DNA of 64,000 bases from an uncultured bacterium (GCA_900549855.1 URPS01000003.1:1-64000), one strand, 5' to 3'. Counted from the stretch's first letter, positions 10,305-20,007 are shown. Notes: a model not told the origin generated them from the letters alone. Numbers and translations: made by a program.

Positions 10305-11727
10305 TTCTTAAACTCCTGATTTTCATATATTTTGAAGATGACATCAAATCACTATGCCTAAATTCATATTCTCTAAGCTCAATTATATCTTTGCTATCAA
10401 AAGATAAATTTGGATCGTGATACGGTATTCCGGCTTTTGTATTACATAAACCAATATCATATGTACTTAGCGGATTTTTAATTTTAGATTTGTCCTTCGA
10501 TGCTATTGTACCAATTACTTTATTAGTTTTATTATCTATAATTTTTCCAACATAAAACTTATTTTCTAATAATGTATTTCTGACCTGAGCTGAATTAGAA
10601 TAAGTTAAAAGCAAGCCGGATGGCGATATGCGTTTGTATAATTCGGCAATGAATTCGATAGACCAAAGCTGCGGCGCTTTTGTATATGTAAAAGCGTCCA
10701 GGAATATTAAATCGTATTCGTTATTTAAGCTCAAAATGGTCTTGCGAGCATCTTTTATGTGGAAATTCACGTTAAAAAGGCTCTGAGCTGTCTTAAATTT
10801 AACCTTTTTATACCGTTTCGATAAATGGTTATAATATATATTATGTAAGAAGGTTGATAAACTATACTTAGATGACTTATTATACCCCCAAAATTGATTA
10901 AACTTTGCATAATTTAAGCAAGATTTATCAAAATATCTTCGATTTTTCTTATTAGTTAATATTTTTTTAAGCTCTTTATTCATGTATCGAAGTTTTTCTA
11001 CTTCTTCTTTTGAATCACCATTTTCATTGTGTTCATTTTCTAACTTTTTATAATATTCGTACAAACTATTTAACAATATATAATTTACATAAGGGTTAAT
11101 TTTGTATTCTTTTTCAATATGCATACTCTTAAACTTGAGTTCTAGTAGTTCAGTAATTTCTTTCCTATTCTTAGGATAAAAACTTGATGCTACTTTTACA
11201 AAAAGTTTTTCTAAAGAAGAATACGTATCAAAACAAGATAAAATATTTGGAACTAAACTTTCGTAAATTTCTTCCGGAGTTTTTAGTGTTTTGAAAAATG
11301 GCGATAATTTTACAAGTTCTTCATTGATATCTAAACAGTCAATGAGAATGCTTTTATTACCATCTATCGTGTCGTTATATACTAATAATTCAATATTTTG
11401 TTTTGTGAATTTTTTGATACCTATCGAAACGATATTGTAGCATTTTGTAAATATTTTTTTGAAAATTTTTTTTATAAAATTTTCTTTTTTTCTTTTTAAA
11501 TTATTAATGATAAAACTCATCAAAGCTTTTGTATTGTATCCAATTCCATAACAGATATCTAAAACCTTCAATTCGTTTATATTATCTATTTCAATATTGG
11601 CGGGTAATATAAATTTTTCCCATGCTTCAGTTAGTGCACCAAATTTCGAATGATACACATCTTTATCAGCATAAGAATATAGCCCTACTGAGCCATCTTC
11701 AGTAAAATACGGTTCATAATCCCTCAT
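10294..11727 (-). CDS. MnmC2-like (DUF752) SAM-dependent methyltransferase with large insertion
   Basis: 477 residues. The start (TEDGSVGLYS, YHSKFGALTEAWEKF) and SAM motif VLDICYGIGYNTKAL, then YDLIFLDAFTYTKAPQLW and LLLTYSNSAQVRNTL, match the methyltransferase part of MnmC, which makes the last methylation of mnm5U34 in tRNA. Known standalone versions are about 250-300 residues; here about 200 extra residues, rich in Lys, Glu, Tyr and Asn, lie between the SAM motif and the catalytic half (about residues 75-310). The downstream coupled gene is an FAD oxidoreductase, reminiscent of bifunctional MnmC. Function is a family-based inference. Confidence 0.75.
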   Translation of the reverse strand: MRDYEPYFTEDGSVGLYSYADKDVYHSKFGALTEAWEKFILPANIEIDNINELKVLDICYGIGYNTKALMSFIINNLKRKKENFIKKIFKKIFTKCYNIVSIGIKKFTKQNIELLVYNDTIDGNKSILIDCLDINEELVKLSPFFKTLKTPEEIYESLVPNILSCFDTYSSLEKLFVKVASSFYPKNRKEITELLELKFKSMHIEKEYKINPYVNYILLNSLYEYYKKLENEHNENGDSKEEVEKLRYMNKELKKILTNKKNRRYFDKSCLNYAKFNQFWGYNKSSKYSLSTFLHNIYYNHLSKRYKKVKFKTAQSLFNVNFHIKDARKTILSLNNEYDLIFLDAFTYTKAPQLWSIEFIAELYKRISPSGLLLTYSNSAQVRNTLLENKFYVGKIIDNKTNKVIGTIASKDKSKIKNPLSTYDIGLCNTKAGIPYHDPNLSFDSKDIIELREYEFRHSDLMSSSKYMKIRSLRNDE

Positions 11728-11842
11728 AGCCTTTATTATACCTCAAAATGACTTTTTTGACTTTTTTGTTAATAAAAGTATATAATATATATAAGAAGTA
11801 ATAAGACTTTCTCGTAATAACACTGTATATTATCAAGAGTGC

Positions 11843-11874
11843 TACGTCATTGCGAGCGAGAGCGAAGCAATCCA
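11843..11874 (+). repeat. Dispersed REP-like repeat, copy 1
   Basis: GC-rich segment with core CGTCATTGCGAGCGAGAGCG followed by AAGCAATCCA, in an otherwise AT-rich intergenic region. Near-identical copies occur at about 24631-24666 (opposite orientation) and 38900-38936. All three are intergenic. Confidence 0.75.
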
Positions 11875-11918
11875 ATGATATCTTACAATTTATTACTCTA
11901 AGAATAGGGGATTGAAAT

Positions 11919-12587
11919 ATGAAAAAAATAGCTGGATTACTAGTTATACTTGCTTTATCGGCGCAAATAACATTAGCCAAAACTTATCAACCTGTACCTT
12001 CCAATGTTAAAGTGCCTGCAAAATATACTCAAGAATATATAGACAGCATTTCAGAAGAGTACAAAGATGTTTCTGATGAACAAATTTTTCATGTTGCTTT
12101 GGATATGCTCAAAGGAACATCCGGAGATTTTTCAAGAAAAGCAATATTAGGTTATAACGTAACACAATATCCGGTTAAAATTATGTTTAAAGATTTATCT
12201 GAAATAAATGAAGCCTACGCTACATTTGACGCTATTGGCTGGAAAAAAAGAGGACATTTATATATCTACATAAATCCTAAACATGAATACGCTCCTCCAG
12301 GAGCTTTAGCTGCTCTTTTATCGCATGAAGCTATTCACCAAGACGAATATAATTCTTTGAGCGAAGAAACTTACGCTTGGACAATGGAAGCAGTAGTTTG
12401 GGCTGAAATATTAAAAAAATATCCGGAATCTAATAACTTGGAATCAGCACTTGTAACTCGTGAAAATATCTTAAAACAGTTACTTGAAAAAGGAAATTAT
12501 ACTAATAAATACATCAAAAAAACTGTTTTTGCGAATGACGGCTATAAAAATTTACCGTTAACTTCTCCCGGATTTAATAATCAATAA
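11919..12587 (+). CDS. Secreted protein with HExxH zinc-protease-like motif
   Basis: 222 residues. A signal peptide is clear: KK, a hydrophobic core and cleavage near ITLAK (about residue 21). A HEAIH motif at residues 136-140, preceded by LLS and followed by Glu residues at 149/150, matches the zinc-binding HExxH arrangement of metallopeptidases. The remainder is not recognised. Translation start is the ATG after GGGGATTGAAAT. It lies upstream of a periplasmic S41 protease gene on the same strand, so both may act on envelope proteins. Peptidase activity is unproven; the motif could also be structural. Confidence 0.7.
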   Translation: MKKIAGLLVILALSAQITLAKTYQPVPSNVKVPAKYTQEYIDSISEEYKDVSDEQIFHVALDMLKGTSGDFSRKAILGYNVTQYPVKIMFKDLSEINEAYATFDAIGWKKRGHLYIYINPKHEYAPPGALAALLSHEAIHQDEYNSLSEETYAWTMEAVVWAEILKKYPESNNLESALVTRENILKQLLEKGNYTNKYIKKTVFANDGYKNLPLTSPGFNNQ

Positions 12588-12645
12588 ATAAATTATAATA
12601 ATCATGTTCTATATTCTTTTGTCTATTGATTAAGCATTATCCTTG

Positions 12646-13911
12646 ATGTTAAATTATGATATGAGTAAAAAACAAGTATTAATATTTATAATGTCCGTTT
12701 TGATATTGGTAGTATTTAACAAGGTTTTCTTGTCAACATTTACCAAAACTAATGATTTTTTCACTAAACAATCAATGATTAATAGTGAAGAAGTTGCTCC
12801 GCAAAAGCTGTTTGACAGAACTTGGAGAATTATTAGTAAAGAGTACTATGAGCCAACACTAAATCATCAGAATTGGGCAAGATGGAAATATCATTATCAA
12901 GGCAAGATAAAAACAGATGAAGATGCAAGAGTGGCTATAGACACAATGATTGCCAGTCTAAATGAACCTTATACAAGATTTATGACAAAAAAAGACTATG
13001 AAGATTTAACAACTTCAATTACTTCAAAAATCTATGGTATCGGTGTAAATATTTATTCTAACGCAGGAAAAATTGAAATTTTCAATGTTATGCCGGCAAC
13101 TCCGGCTGATTTTGCTCAGCTGAAGCAGGGCGATATAATTACTGCTGTAAATGGCAAAGATACTAATGGAATGAACGTTTCTGAAGTAGCTTCTCTTGTT
13201 AGAGGTCCGGAAAATAGTGTCGTTGAATTAACTATTTTGAGAAATAATAAGAAAATCACCAAGAAAATAAAACGTAAAGAAATCAAAATCAAAACTGTAA
13301 GAAGCTCTATCGTTGATAATCATATTGGCTATATACAGATTTTAAGTTTCATGAGCGGTTCTACGCCTAATGAATTTGTAGACGCTCTTAATAATACAAA
13401 AAATACTGACTCCTTAATTCTTGATTTGAGAGGTAATACAGGTGGTTTATTAGATAATGCAGTATTTATTGCTGATATTTTCTTACAAAAAGGTACTATT
13501 GTCGACATTATTTATAGAAATGGATACAAAAAATCTATCAGAGCTCAAGATGGAATTCAACCTATAGATAAGCCCGTTGTCGTGCTTGTTAACGGCGCAA
13601 GTGCTAGTGCTAGTGAAATACTTTCCGGAGCCCTAAAAGACTACCACAGAGCAACTTTAGTAGGGAAGAAAACTTTTGGAAAAGGACTTGTTCAAAAAGT
13701 TGTCCCTTTACCTAACCAAACCGGTGTAAATATTACTATAGCCAGATATTTAACTCCAAATGGAACTGATATCAATAAATTAGGAATCAAGCCTGACGTT
13801 GAAATAGGCAATGATTATGAAACAATTACAAATAATAAAAATGATGTACAGTTGGAAAAAGCGAAAGATATATTAAATGATAAAAACAGAACTAGAAGCC
13901 TTAAAAAATAA
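12646..13911 (+). CDS. ctpA: Carboxy-terminal processing protease (S41)
   Basis: About 421 residues. An N-terminal membrane anchor (about residues 10-30), a PDZ domain (about residues 120-200, GIGVNIY to GDIITAVNGKD), and the S41 catalytic core with the SASE serine (NGASASASEI) and lysine of TFGKGLVQ. The family trims C-termini or degrades proteins in the periplasm; in Cyanobacteria and plastids CtpA matures the D1 protein, which cannot be its role in a non-photosynthetic cell. In-frame TTG (12643), ATG (12646) and ATG (12661) are possible starts; no clear Shine-Dalgarno decides. It overlaps bioF by 35 bases. Confidence 0.9.
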   Translation: MLNYDMSKKQVLIFIMSVLILVVFNKVFLSTFTKTNDFFTKQSMINSEEVAPQKLFDRTWRIISKEYYEPTLNHQNWARWKYHYQGKIKTDEDARVAIDTMIASLNEPYTRFMTKKDYEDLTTSITSKIYGIGVNIYSNAGKIEIFNVMPATPADFAQLKQGDIITAVNGKDTNGMNVSEVASLVRGPENSVVELTILRNNKKITKKIKRKEIKIKTVRSSIVDNHIGYIQILSFMSGSTPNEFVDALNNTKNTDSLILDLRGNTGGLLDNAVFIADIFLQKGTIVDIIYRNGYKKSIRAQDGIQPIDKPVVVLVNGASASASEILSGALKDYHRATLVGKKTFGKGLVQKVVPLPNQTGVNITIARYLTPNGTDINKLGIKPDVEIGNDYETITNNKNDVQLEKAKDILNDKNRTRSLKK

Positions 13912-14995
13912 AGGACAACTTAGACGTATTCCTAATATAGAAAATAAAACAGACGGTAAAATAGTTATAGATGGAGTGGAATACATAAATTTTGCTTCTA
14001 ATGACTACTTAGGAATAAGTACAAAACGTGATTTAGAAAAAGAATTTTTAGAGAACACGACAAGTTTGCTGTCATCGGCTTCGGCACGTTTACTTAGTGG
14101 AAGTTCTATTGAATATAAAGAATTAGAAAAAACAGTTGCGAGTATTTTTAATAAAGACGCTGCACTAATCTTTAATACGGGGTATCAATGTAATTTAGGG
14201 GTAATCTCAGCTTTAATAAGAAAAGGCGATGTTGTTTTTTCTGATAAACTTAACCATGCAAGTATTATTGATGGAATGCAACTTTCACAGGGTGAATTCT
14301 TTAGATACAAGCATTTTGATTACGATAATCTGGAAAAACTTTTACAAACAAAACGTGATAAATACAAACGTGCAATAATCGTTTCTGAATCGGTTTTTAG
14401 TATGGATGGCGATGTTGCAGATATTGATAGGTTGATAGAATTAAAAAATAAATACAACTGTTTATTAATGATTGATGAAGCACATGCATTTTGTTGTTAT
14501 GGAAAAACTCTGGCGGGAGCTTCTTACAATAAAGATGTCGACATTATAACAGCAACTTTTGGGAAGGCTGTAGGCTCTTTTGGAGCTTTTTGTGTATCAT
14601 CAAATGATATTATTACGTATTTAATTAATAAAGCACGTTCGTTTATATTCTCGACCTCTATTCCACCGCTTAATATAGCTTGGTCTAATTGGTTACTTAC
14701 AGAAAAACGTGATTATTTAATTAATCAAAAAGAAAAGTTAGAAAACCTTACTCATGATGTGCATTTATTATTGAAAAAACGTGGAATAGAAACAGTTTCA
14801 GACTCTCATATCATTCCGATTATTATTGGTTCAAATGAAGATACTCTTAAAGTCTCAGAAAAACTTAAATCTTTAGGGTATTATATACCTGCAATTCGCC
14901 CTCCAACCGTTCCGGAAGGAACTTCAAGATTAAGAATTTCCTTGACTTCTGATTGTCATTTGAACGATTTTGAAAGAGTTTTAGATAATATATAG
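13877..14995 (+). CDS. bioF: 8-amino-7-oxononanoate synthase-like PLP enzyme
   Basis: 372 residues of the alpha-oxoamine synthase family. Visible are FASNDYLGI, SARLLSGSS, NTGYQCNLG, DKLNHASIIDG, MIDEAHAF and the PLP-binding Lys near residue 230 in TATFGKAVGSFGAF. BioF condenses pimeloyl-thioester with alanine in biotin synthesis; 2-amino-3-ketobutyrate CoA ligase is the main alternative. Length and the short N-terminus fit BioF. No other bio gene is nearby. The start lies inside the end of the protease gene, suggesting coupled translation. Confidence 0.8.
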   Translation: MIKTELEALKNKGQLRRIPNIENKTDGKIVIDGVEYINFASNDYLGISTKRDLEKEFLENTTSLLSSASARLLSGSSIEYKELEKTVASIFNKDAALIFNTGYQCNLGVISALIRKGDVVFSDKLNHASIIDGMQLSQGEFFRYKHFDYDNLEKLLQTKRDKYKRAIIVSESVFSMDGDVADIDRLIELKNKYNCLLMIDEAHAFCCYGKTLAGASYNKDVDIITATFGKAVGSFGAFCVSSNDIITYLINKARSFIFSTSIPPLNIAWSNWLLTEKRDYLINQKEKLENLTHDVHLLLKKRGIETVSDSHIIPIIIGSNEDTLKVSEKLKSLGYYIPAIRPPTVPEGTSRLRISLTSDCHLNDFERVLDNI

Positions 14996-15008
14996 GTTTA
15001 TTATATTT

Positions 15009-15203
15009 ATGAAAAAATCATCTAAAGAATTAATTATTTATACAATTTTAGGAATTATTGCTTCAATTGTTCTTTACCATCTCGCAGGGCAGCCATATAC
15101 AATGGCAACAACTAGAATAAATGGATTAGCTACTGCCGGCATATTTATTTGTCCATTTATAGGCTTAATTTACTGGATTTTTTCTCGCCAATTAGATGAA
15201 TAG
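15009..15203 (+). CDS. Small two-helix membrane protein
   Basis: 64 residues with two hydrophobic segments (about residues 9-26 and 39-57) separated by a short hydrophilic loop, and a basic N-terminus (MKKSSKE). No family recognised. It begins 13 bases after bioF on the same strand, so it is probably the last gene of that transcript. Ribosome binding site is weak. Confidence 0.55.
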   Translation: MKKSSKELIIYTILGIIASIVLYHLAGQPYTMATTRINGLATAGIFICPFIGLIYWIFSRQLDE

Positions 15204-15240
15204 TTATTGTCGTTGTAGGTTAGGCAATGTCTGACAGAAA

Positions 15241-16359
15241 CTACTTACACGAACAAAAAAGCTCTTTTGTTTTTAATCTAATTTCTTTATCAACTTCAAA
15301 AATCTCGTCTAATGTAGGATTTTGGATAACTTTATGTGTATCCATCATTTTTTCTACTGCTGTAATTATGTCATTCAATTTAATTTTGCCATCCAAAAAC
15401 TCAAAAACAGCTTCTTCATTAGCCGCATTAAGGCAAGCTGTAGCAGTACCCCCCACTTTTCCTGCATTATAAGCCAAATTTAATGCTCTAAATTTTTCAT
15501 AATCCGGTTTCTCAAAATCAAGCCTTGCAATTTCAGAAAAACTAAAACTTTTAGACTTAATTCCCTCAAAACGTTCCGGATAAGTTATAGCATATTGAAT
15601 AGGAATATGCATACTAGGCAACCCTAATTGTGCAATTACACTTCCGTCAACGTACTCAATTGCAGAATGTACAATACTTTGAGGATGCACAACAACTTCA
15701 ATATCCTCGTAATCCATACTAAATAAATGGTGTGCCTCAATGACTTCCAAACCTTTATTCATCAAGGTTGCACTATCGACTGTAATTTTTTTCCCCATAT
15801 TCCAACGAGGATGTGCCAGTGCTTGTGCAACAGTAGCGTTTGCCATATCTTCTGTTGTTTTTCTTAAAAATGGCCCGCCTGAAGCTGTGATAATTAATTT
15901 TGAAACATCTGCAATGTTTTTTATACATTGATGAATTGCACAATGTTCACTATCAACAGGAATAATTTTAACTCCGTATTTTTTAGCCAAAGGCATCACA
16001 ATATCACCTGCCATAACAAGTGTTTCTTTGTTCGCTAAAGCAATATCAATACCGTTTTTAATAGCAGTAATAGTAGGTCTTAAGCCTATTTTACCGGATA
16101 CAGCTACCAAAATTATATCATTTTCTTTATTAGAGCAAATTTCTTCCATGCTAAGTGGTTCTGCACCCTCAATTGAAGAAATATCAGAAGCATAAGCATA
16201 TTTAGGTTTGAATTTCTTAATTTGCTCGTTTAATAAATCAATGTTCCCACCGGCTGCTAAAGCTATAATTTCAAACTTATCACCAAGTTTTTCGATAACT
16301 TCTAAGGCTTGTCTGCCGATTGAACCTGTTGAACCTAATATACTTATTTTTCTTTTCAT
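15241..16359 (-). CDS. dxr: 1-deoxy-D-xylulose 5-phosphate reductoisomerase
   Basis: 372 residues, normal family length. N-terminal NADPH-binding ILGSTGSIGRQAL, active-site region VDSEHCAIHQC, and TVDSATLMNKGLEVIEAHHLF with metal and substrate ligands identify DXR (IspC), the committed step of the MEP isoprenoid pathway. It is the last gene of the minus-strand cluster that carries the rhamnose genes, 5 bases after rfbA, so it probably shares their transcript. Confidence 0.97.
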   Translation of the reverse strand: MKRKISILGSTGSIGRQALEVIEKLGDKFEIIALAAGGNIDLLNEQIKKFKPKYAYASDISSIEGAEPLSMEEICSNKENDIILVAVSGKIGLRPTITAIKNGIDIALANKETLVMAGDIVMPLAKKYGVKIIPVDSEHCAIHQCIKNIADVSKLIITASGGPFLRKTTEDMANATVAQALAHPRWNMGKKITVDSATLMNKGLEVIEAHHLFSMDYEDIEVVVHPQSIVHSAIEYVDGSVIAQLGLPSMHIPIQYAITYPERFEGIKSKSFSFSEIARLDFEKPDYEKFRALNLAYNAGKVGGTATACLNAANEEAVFEFLDGKIKLNDIITAVEKMMDTHKVIQNPTLDEIFEVDKEIRLKTKELFCSCK

Positions 16360-16364
16360 ATTAC

Positions 16365-17231
16365 CTACCTTAATTCTCTCACATAAGAAAAATATTCATT
16401 ATTTTTGTATTTTTCAGAATTTTTTATTATCTCATCTTTAGTAAGATATCCCATTCTCCAAGCAATTTCTTCTAAACAAGCAATTTTAATTCCTTGATTT
16501 TCTTCAATTGTTTGAATATACTGTCCGGCTTGCATTAAAGAACGATGTGTTCCGGTATCTAGCCAAGCAAAACCACGTCCGAATAATTCGACATTTAATT
16601 TTGATTTTTCCAGATAAATTCTATTCAAATCAGTTATTTCTAACTCTCCACGAGCAGATGGTTTTAGATTTTTTGCATAATTAACAACTTTATTATCATA
16701 AAAATATAAACCTGTTACAGCATAATTTGATTTTGGTTTTTGCGGTTTTTCTTCTATAGATAAAGCTTTTCCTTTATCATCGAATTCTACAACACCAAAT
16801 CTTTCCGGATCTTTTACCATATATCCAAAAACTGTTGCGAACCCTTCATCTGCTGATTTTACCGCCTTATGTAGCATTTGGGAGAAACTTTGGCCATAAA
16901 ATATATTATCACCCAAAACAAGTGCAACAGAATCCTGCCCAATAAATTCTTCACCTAATATAAAAGCTTGTGCAAGCCCATCCGGACTAGGTTGAACTTT
17001 GTACGAGAACTTTACTCCAAATTGTGAGCCATCACCCAATAATTTTTCAAAATTTTGTAAATCATGCGGAGTTGATATAATTAAAATTTCTCTAATCCCT
17101 GCAAGCATTAATACAGAAATCGGATAATAAATCATCGGTTTATCATAAACCGGTAATAATTGTTTAGACACAACCATTGTGCTAGGAAACAATCGTGTAC
17201 CGCTTCCGCCTGCAAGAACTATACCTTTCAT
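16365..17231 (-). CDS. rfbA: Glucose-1-phosphate thymidylyltransferase
   Basis: 288 residues. [17 protein letters not shown], the sugar-nucleotidyltransferase signature, is at the N-terminus; [20 protein letters not shown] and [12 protein letters not shown] are typical of RfbA/RmlA. It makes dTDP-glucose from glucose-1-phosphate and dTTP, the first step of dTDP-L-rhamnose synthesis. Its ATG abuts the end of rfbD. The operon order here is C-B-(four-helix gene)-D-A. Confidence 0.97.
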   Translation of the reverse strand: MKGIVLAGGSGTRLFPSTMVVSKQLLPVYDKPMIYYPISVLMLAGIREILIISTPHDLQNFEKLLGDGSQFGVKFSYKVQPSPDGLAQAFILGEEFIGQDSVALVLGDNIFYGQSFSQMLHKAVKSADEGFATVFGYMVKDPERFGVVEFDDKGKALSIEEKPQKPKSNYAVTGLYFYDNKVVNYAKNLKPSARGELEITDLNRIYLEKSKLNVELFGRGFAWLDTGTHRSLMQAGQYIQTIEENQGIKIACLEEIAWRMGYLTKDEIIKNSEKYKNNEYFSYVRELR

Positions 17232-18106
17232 TATTCACACCTCAAATCTAAATAATCTTTTAACGCAAACTGCCAATTGCGACAGATACCTTCATTCTCC
17301 ATTATACTGAATGCTGGACGTTTAGCTGCACGAGGAAATTCGTCTGTTGTACATGGTTTTAAATTAACTTCTAAACCAGAAAGTTTAAATATTTCTTTAG
17401 CGAAACCATACCAACTTGTATGCCCACTTCCACAAACATGATAAGTACCATAAGGTTTTGAATCTAAAAGTTTCAAAATTCCGTTAGCTAATTCAACTGT
17501 CCAAGTAGGACATCCGATTTGATCGTCTACAACTTTAAGTTCTTCTTTATCTTTTAGTGATAACATTGTTTCTACAAAGTTTTTGCCATGATGTCCATAT
17601 AACCAGCTGGTTCTTGCTATATAATGCTTTTCGCAAAAACTTCTTACAGCTTCTTCACCTTCATACTTTGTCATACCATAATTATTAATCGGATTTGGCT
17701 TGTCTTGTGGAGTATAAGGAGAATCCTTTGTTCCATCAAAAACGTAGTCAGTCGAAATATAAACCATAGTTATACCGAGTTTTCCACAAGCATCAGCAAT
17801 ATTTTCGGTACCTGTTACATTGATTAATTCAGCGGTCTTTAAATCCTCTTCTGCTTTATCAACATTTGTATAAGCGGCACAATGTATAACAACTTCCGGC
17901 ATTTTATCTTTTAAAACTTGATTTACTTGTTCTGCGTTTGTAATATCAAGTGTATCAACGTCTGTTTCAATGACTTCATAACCGGCATCTTCTAATATTG
18001 GACATAAGTCTTGTCCAAGCATTCCCTTCGCACCGGTAACGAGTAGAGGCATAGATGCATTGAGGCTTTGATGCTTAGCAGATTCATTTATATTATCTCT
18101 ATTCAT
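17231..18106 (-). CDS. rfbD: dTDP-4-dehydrorhamnose reductase
   Basis: 291 residues of the extended SDR family: [35 protein letters not shown] and YGMTKYEGE contain the cofactor and catalytic (T/S-Y-K) positions. It reduces dTDP-4-keto-L-rhamnose to dTDP-L-rhamnose. The first 18 residues are an extension not usual in RfbD; AAAGGA lies about 10 bases before this ATG, so I keep it, but an internal ATG at 18052 starting MPLLVTG would give the standard length. The Shine-Dalgarno lies inside the end of the preceding gene. Confidence 0.95.
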   Translation of the reverse strand: MNRDNINESAKHQSLNASMPLLVTGAKGMLGQDLCPILEDAGYEVIETDVDTLDITNAEQVNQVLKDKMPEVVIHCAAYTNVDKAEEDLKTAELINVTGTENIADACGKLGITMVYISTDYVFDGTKDSPYTPQDKPNPINNYGMTKYEGEEAVRSFCEKHYIARTSWLYGHHGKNFVETMLSLKDKEELKVVDDQIGCPTWTVELANGILKLLDSKPYGTYHVCGSGHTSWYGFAKEIFKLSGLEVNLKPCTTDEFPRAAKRPAFSIMENEGICRNWQFALKDYLDLRCE

Positions 18107-18114
18107 TTTATCAT

Positions 18115-18459
18115 TTATCCTTTTATTAATTTAGAGCGTAAAGAATTTAGCATTTTCTTTAGATTTGTAATTCTTTCATCAATTTGATCAACTTGTTTAA
18201 TATACCCCAATCTTTTGGCTAATTCAATTACAACTTCGACTTCTGTTAAAGAGCCAATAGCAATATTTACAAAATGACCAAAGTCTTTTACAGATGCTCT
18301 TGCTTTCCCTTCTGCTATATTTAATGGCACAGAAACAATTGCTCTTTTAATTTGAGATTTTAAATTATACTCCTCACTTTTAGGAAATTTTTCTGCAAGG
18401 TCATAAATTTCAAGAACTAAATCCATAGACATTTGCCAAACTTTTAAATCTTTATACAT
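18115..18459 (-). CDS. Four-helix-bundle protein (23S rRNA intervening-sequence / S23 family)
   Basis: 114 residues, mostly helical: MYKDLKVWQMSMDLV, FPKSEEYNLKSQIKRA, VSVPLNIAEGKAR and the Glu/Val-rich helix are hallmarks of the bacterial four-helix-bundle family, first seen as ORFs within 23S rRNA intervening sequences. Function is unknown for the family. It lies between rfbB and rfbD in the same orientation, 9 bases after one and 8 bases before the other, so it is co-transcribed but functionally unrelated as far as is known. Confidence 0.92.
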   Translation of the reverse strand: MYKDLKVWQMSMDLVLEIYDLAEKFPKSEEYNLKSQIKRAIVSVPLNIAEGKARASVKDFGHFVNIAIGSLTEVEVVIELAKRLGYIKQVDQIDERITNLKKMLNSLRSKLIKG

Positions 18460-18468
18460 GCAATGCCT

Positions 18469-19446
18469 CTAAGCCTCTACGCATCTATTCCTCAAATGTT
18501 CTATCCATTCTTGATTATTCAAGTACCAATCAATTGTCATTTTGATACCTTGTTCGAATGTTACAGAAGGTTCCCAGCCAAGTTCTGATGTAATCTTATC
18601 ATTAGAGATAGCATATCTTCTATCATGTCCAAGTCTATCTTGCACATATTCAATAGAACTTTCATCTTTTCCCATTGCATCTAAGATTAAGCGAGTAATT
18701 TCCATGTTAGTTTTTTCATTATGACCACCAACATTATAAACTTCACCAATTTTACCTTTATGTAACACTGTATCTATAGCAGCACAATGGTCATAAACGT
18801 ATAACCAATCACGAACATTCAAGCCATCACCGTAAACAGGTACTTTTTCACCATTTAATAATCTGGAAATAAAGAATGGTATCAATTTTTCAGGATATTG
18901 ATAAGGTCCGTAATTATTAGAACATCTGGTTGTTAAGACTGGTAATTTATATGTTTCATAAAAAGCTCTAACCAACATATCTGCACTTGCTTTGCTTGCT
19001 GAATAAGGACTATTCGGAGCAAGCGGAGTTGTTTCATAAAAATATCCTGTTTTACCTAATGTTCCGTAAACTTCGTCTGTAGAAACTTGTAAATAACGTT
19101 CTATGCCGATTTCTTTTGCTGATTGTAACAAATTCAACGTACCTTGAACATTTGTTTCTATAAACACTTCCGGATGTTTAATAGAATTGTCAACGTGTGA
19201 TTCTGCTGCAAAGTTAACTATACAATCAACTTCTGATACAAGTTCTCTCACAAGTTTTCTGTCACAAATATTACCATGTACAAATCTATAGTTTGGATTG
19301 TTTTCAACATCTTTAAGGTTTTCTAAATTCCCGCAATATGTCAATGCGTCAATATTTATTACCTGATAATCCGGATATTTATTTAATATGTGTCTTACAA
19401 AACAGCTTCCTATAAAACCTGCGCCACCGGTTACTAATAATTTCAT
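18469..19446 (-). CDS. rfbB: dTDP-glucose 4,6-dehydratase
   Basis: 325 residues. LLVTGGAGFIGSCFVRHIL with the NAD motif, NFAAESHVDNSI, STDEVYGTLG, YSASKASADMLVRA (catalytic Y-K) and TRCSNNYGPYQ identify RfbB/RmlB. It dehydrates dTDP-glucose to the 4-keto-6-deoxy sugar. The start ATG overlaps the rfbC stop region, with AAAGGAG at the right spacing inside rfbC. Confidence 0.97.
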   Translation of the reverse strand: MKLLVTGGAGFIGSCFVRHILNKYPDYQVINIDALTYCGNLENLKDVENNPNYRFVHGNICDRKLVRELVSEVDCIVNFAAESHVDNSIKHPEVFIETNVQGTLNLLQSAKEIGIERYLQVSTDEVYGTLGKTGYFYETTPLAPNSPYSASKASADMLVRAFYETYKLPVLTTRCSNNYGPYQYPEKLIPFFISRLLNGEKVPVYGDGLNVRDWLYVYDHCAAIDTVLHKGKIGEVYNVGGHNEKTNMEITRLILDAMGKDESSIEYVQDRLGHDRRYAISNDKITSELGWEPSVTFEQGIKMTIDWYLNNQEWIEHLRNRCVEA

Positions 19447-19986
19447 CTATATCTCCTTTAAAGTAGGTTGTTTCATATCTTTTTCAGAAAGTATTGGTTC
19501 AAAATCTATTTCCCAATCTATATTAATATCTTTATCACACCACAAAACGCCTCTATCTGCTTGTGGAGCATATTCTCCTGATGCTTTGTAAATAAGTTCA
19601 GCCTCATCTGAAAGCACTACAAAACCATGTGCAAAACCTTCGGGAATAAATAACATGTGCTTATTATCTTCAGTTAACTCTACTTTTACATATTGTCCGA
19701 AAGTTTTTGAACCTTTTCTGATATCTACCGCTACATCATAAATGCGACCTCTGGCGCAACGCACAAGCTTTGCTTGCCCAAAAGGTGCTTCTTGATAATG
19801 CAGACCTCTCAAAACACCTTTTCTAGAACGAGAATGGTTATCTTGATTAAATTCTACAGTTATCCCATTCGCAAAAAAATCTGATTTTTTATATGTTTCC
19901 ATAAAAAAACCACGATTATCACCAAAAACTTTTGGTTTTACTAGTATTACATCCTCAATTTTTTGTTTTTCAAATTCAAACGGCAT
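19447..19986 (-). CDS. rfbC: dTDP-4-dehydrorhamnose 3,5-epimerase
   Basis: About 179 residues of the RmlC cupin fold: FGDNRGFFMETYKKSDF, FNQDNHSRS, GVLRGLHYQ with the catalytic His region, RIYDVAVDIRKGS and FIPEGFAHGFVVLSD. First gene of the operon. The ATG at 19986 has AAGGAG at a spacing of 9 bases; the upstream in-frame ATG at 19992 leaves only 3 bases, so I prefer 19986. Confidence 0.96.
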   Translation of the reverse strand: MPFEFEKQKIEDVILVKPKVFGDNRGFFMETYKKSDFFANGITVEFNQDNHSRSRKGVLRGLHYQEAPFGQAKLVRCARGRIYDVAVDIRKGSKTFGQYVKVELTEDNKHMLFIPEGFAHGFVVLSDEAELIYKASGEYAPQADRGVLWCDKDINIDWEIDFEPILSEKDMKQPTLKEI

Positions 19987-20007
19987 ATTCATACACTCCT
20001 TGAAAGT

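Noticed and set aside
11714..11980. Minus-strand reading frame of 88 codons upstream of the methyltransferase gene
   Set aside because: It overlaps the signal peptide region of the real gene at 11919 and a non-coding REP-like repeat; no ribosome binding site and no family resemblance.
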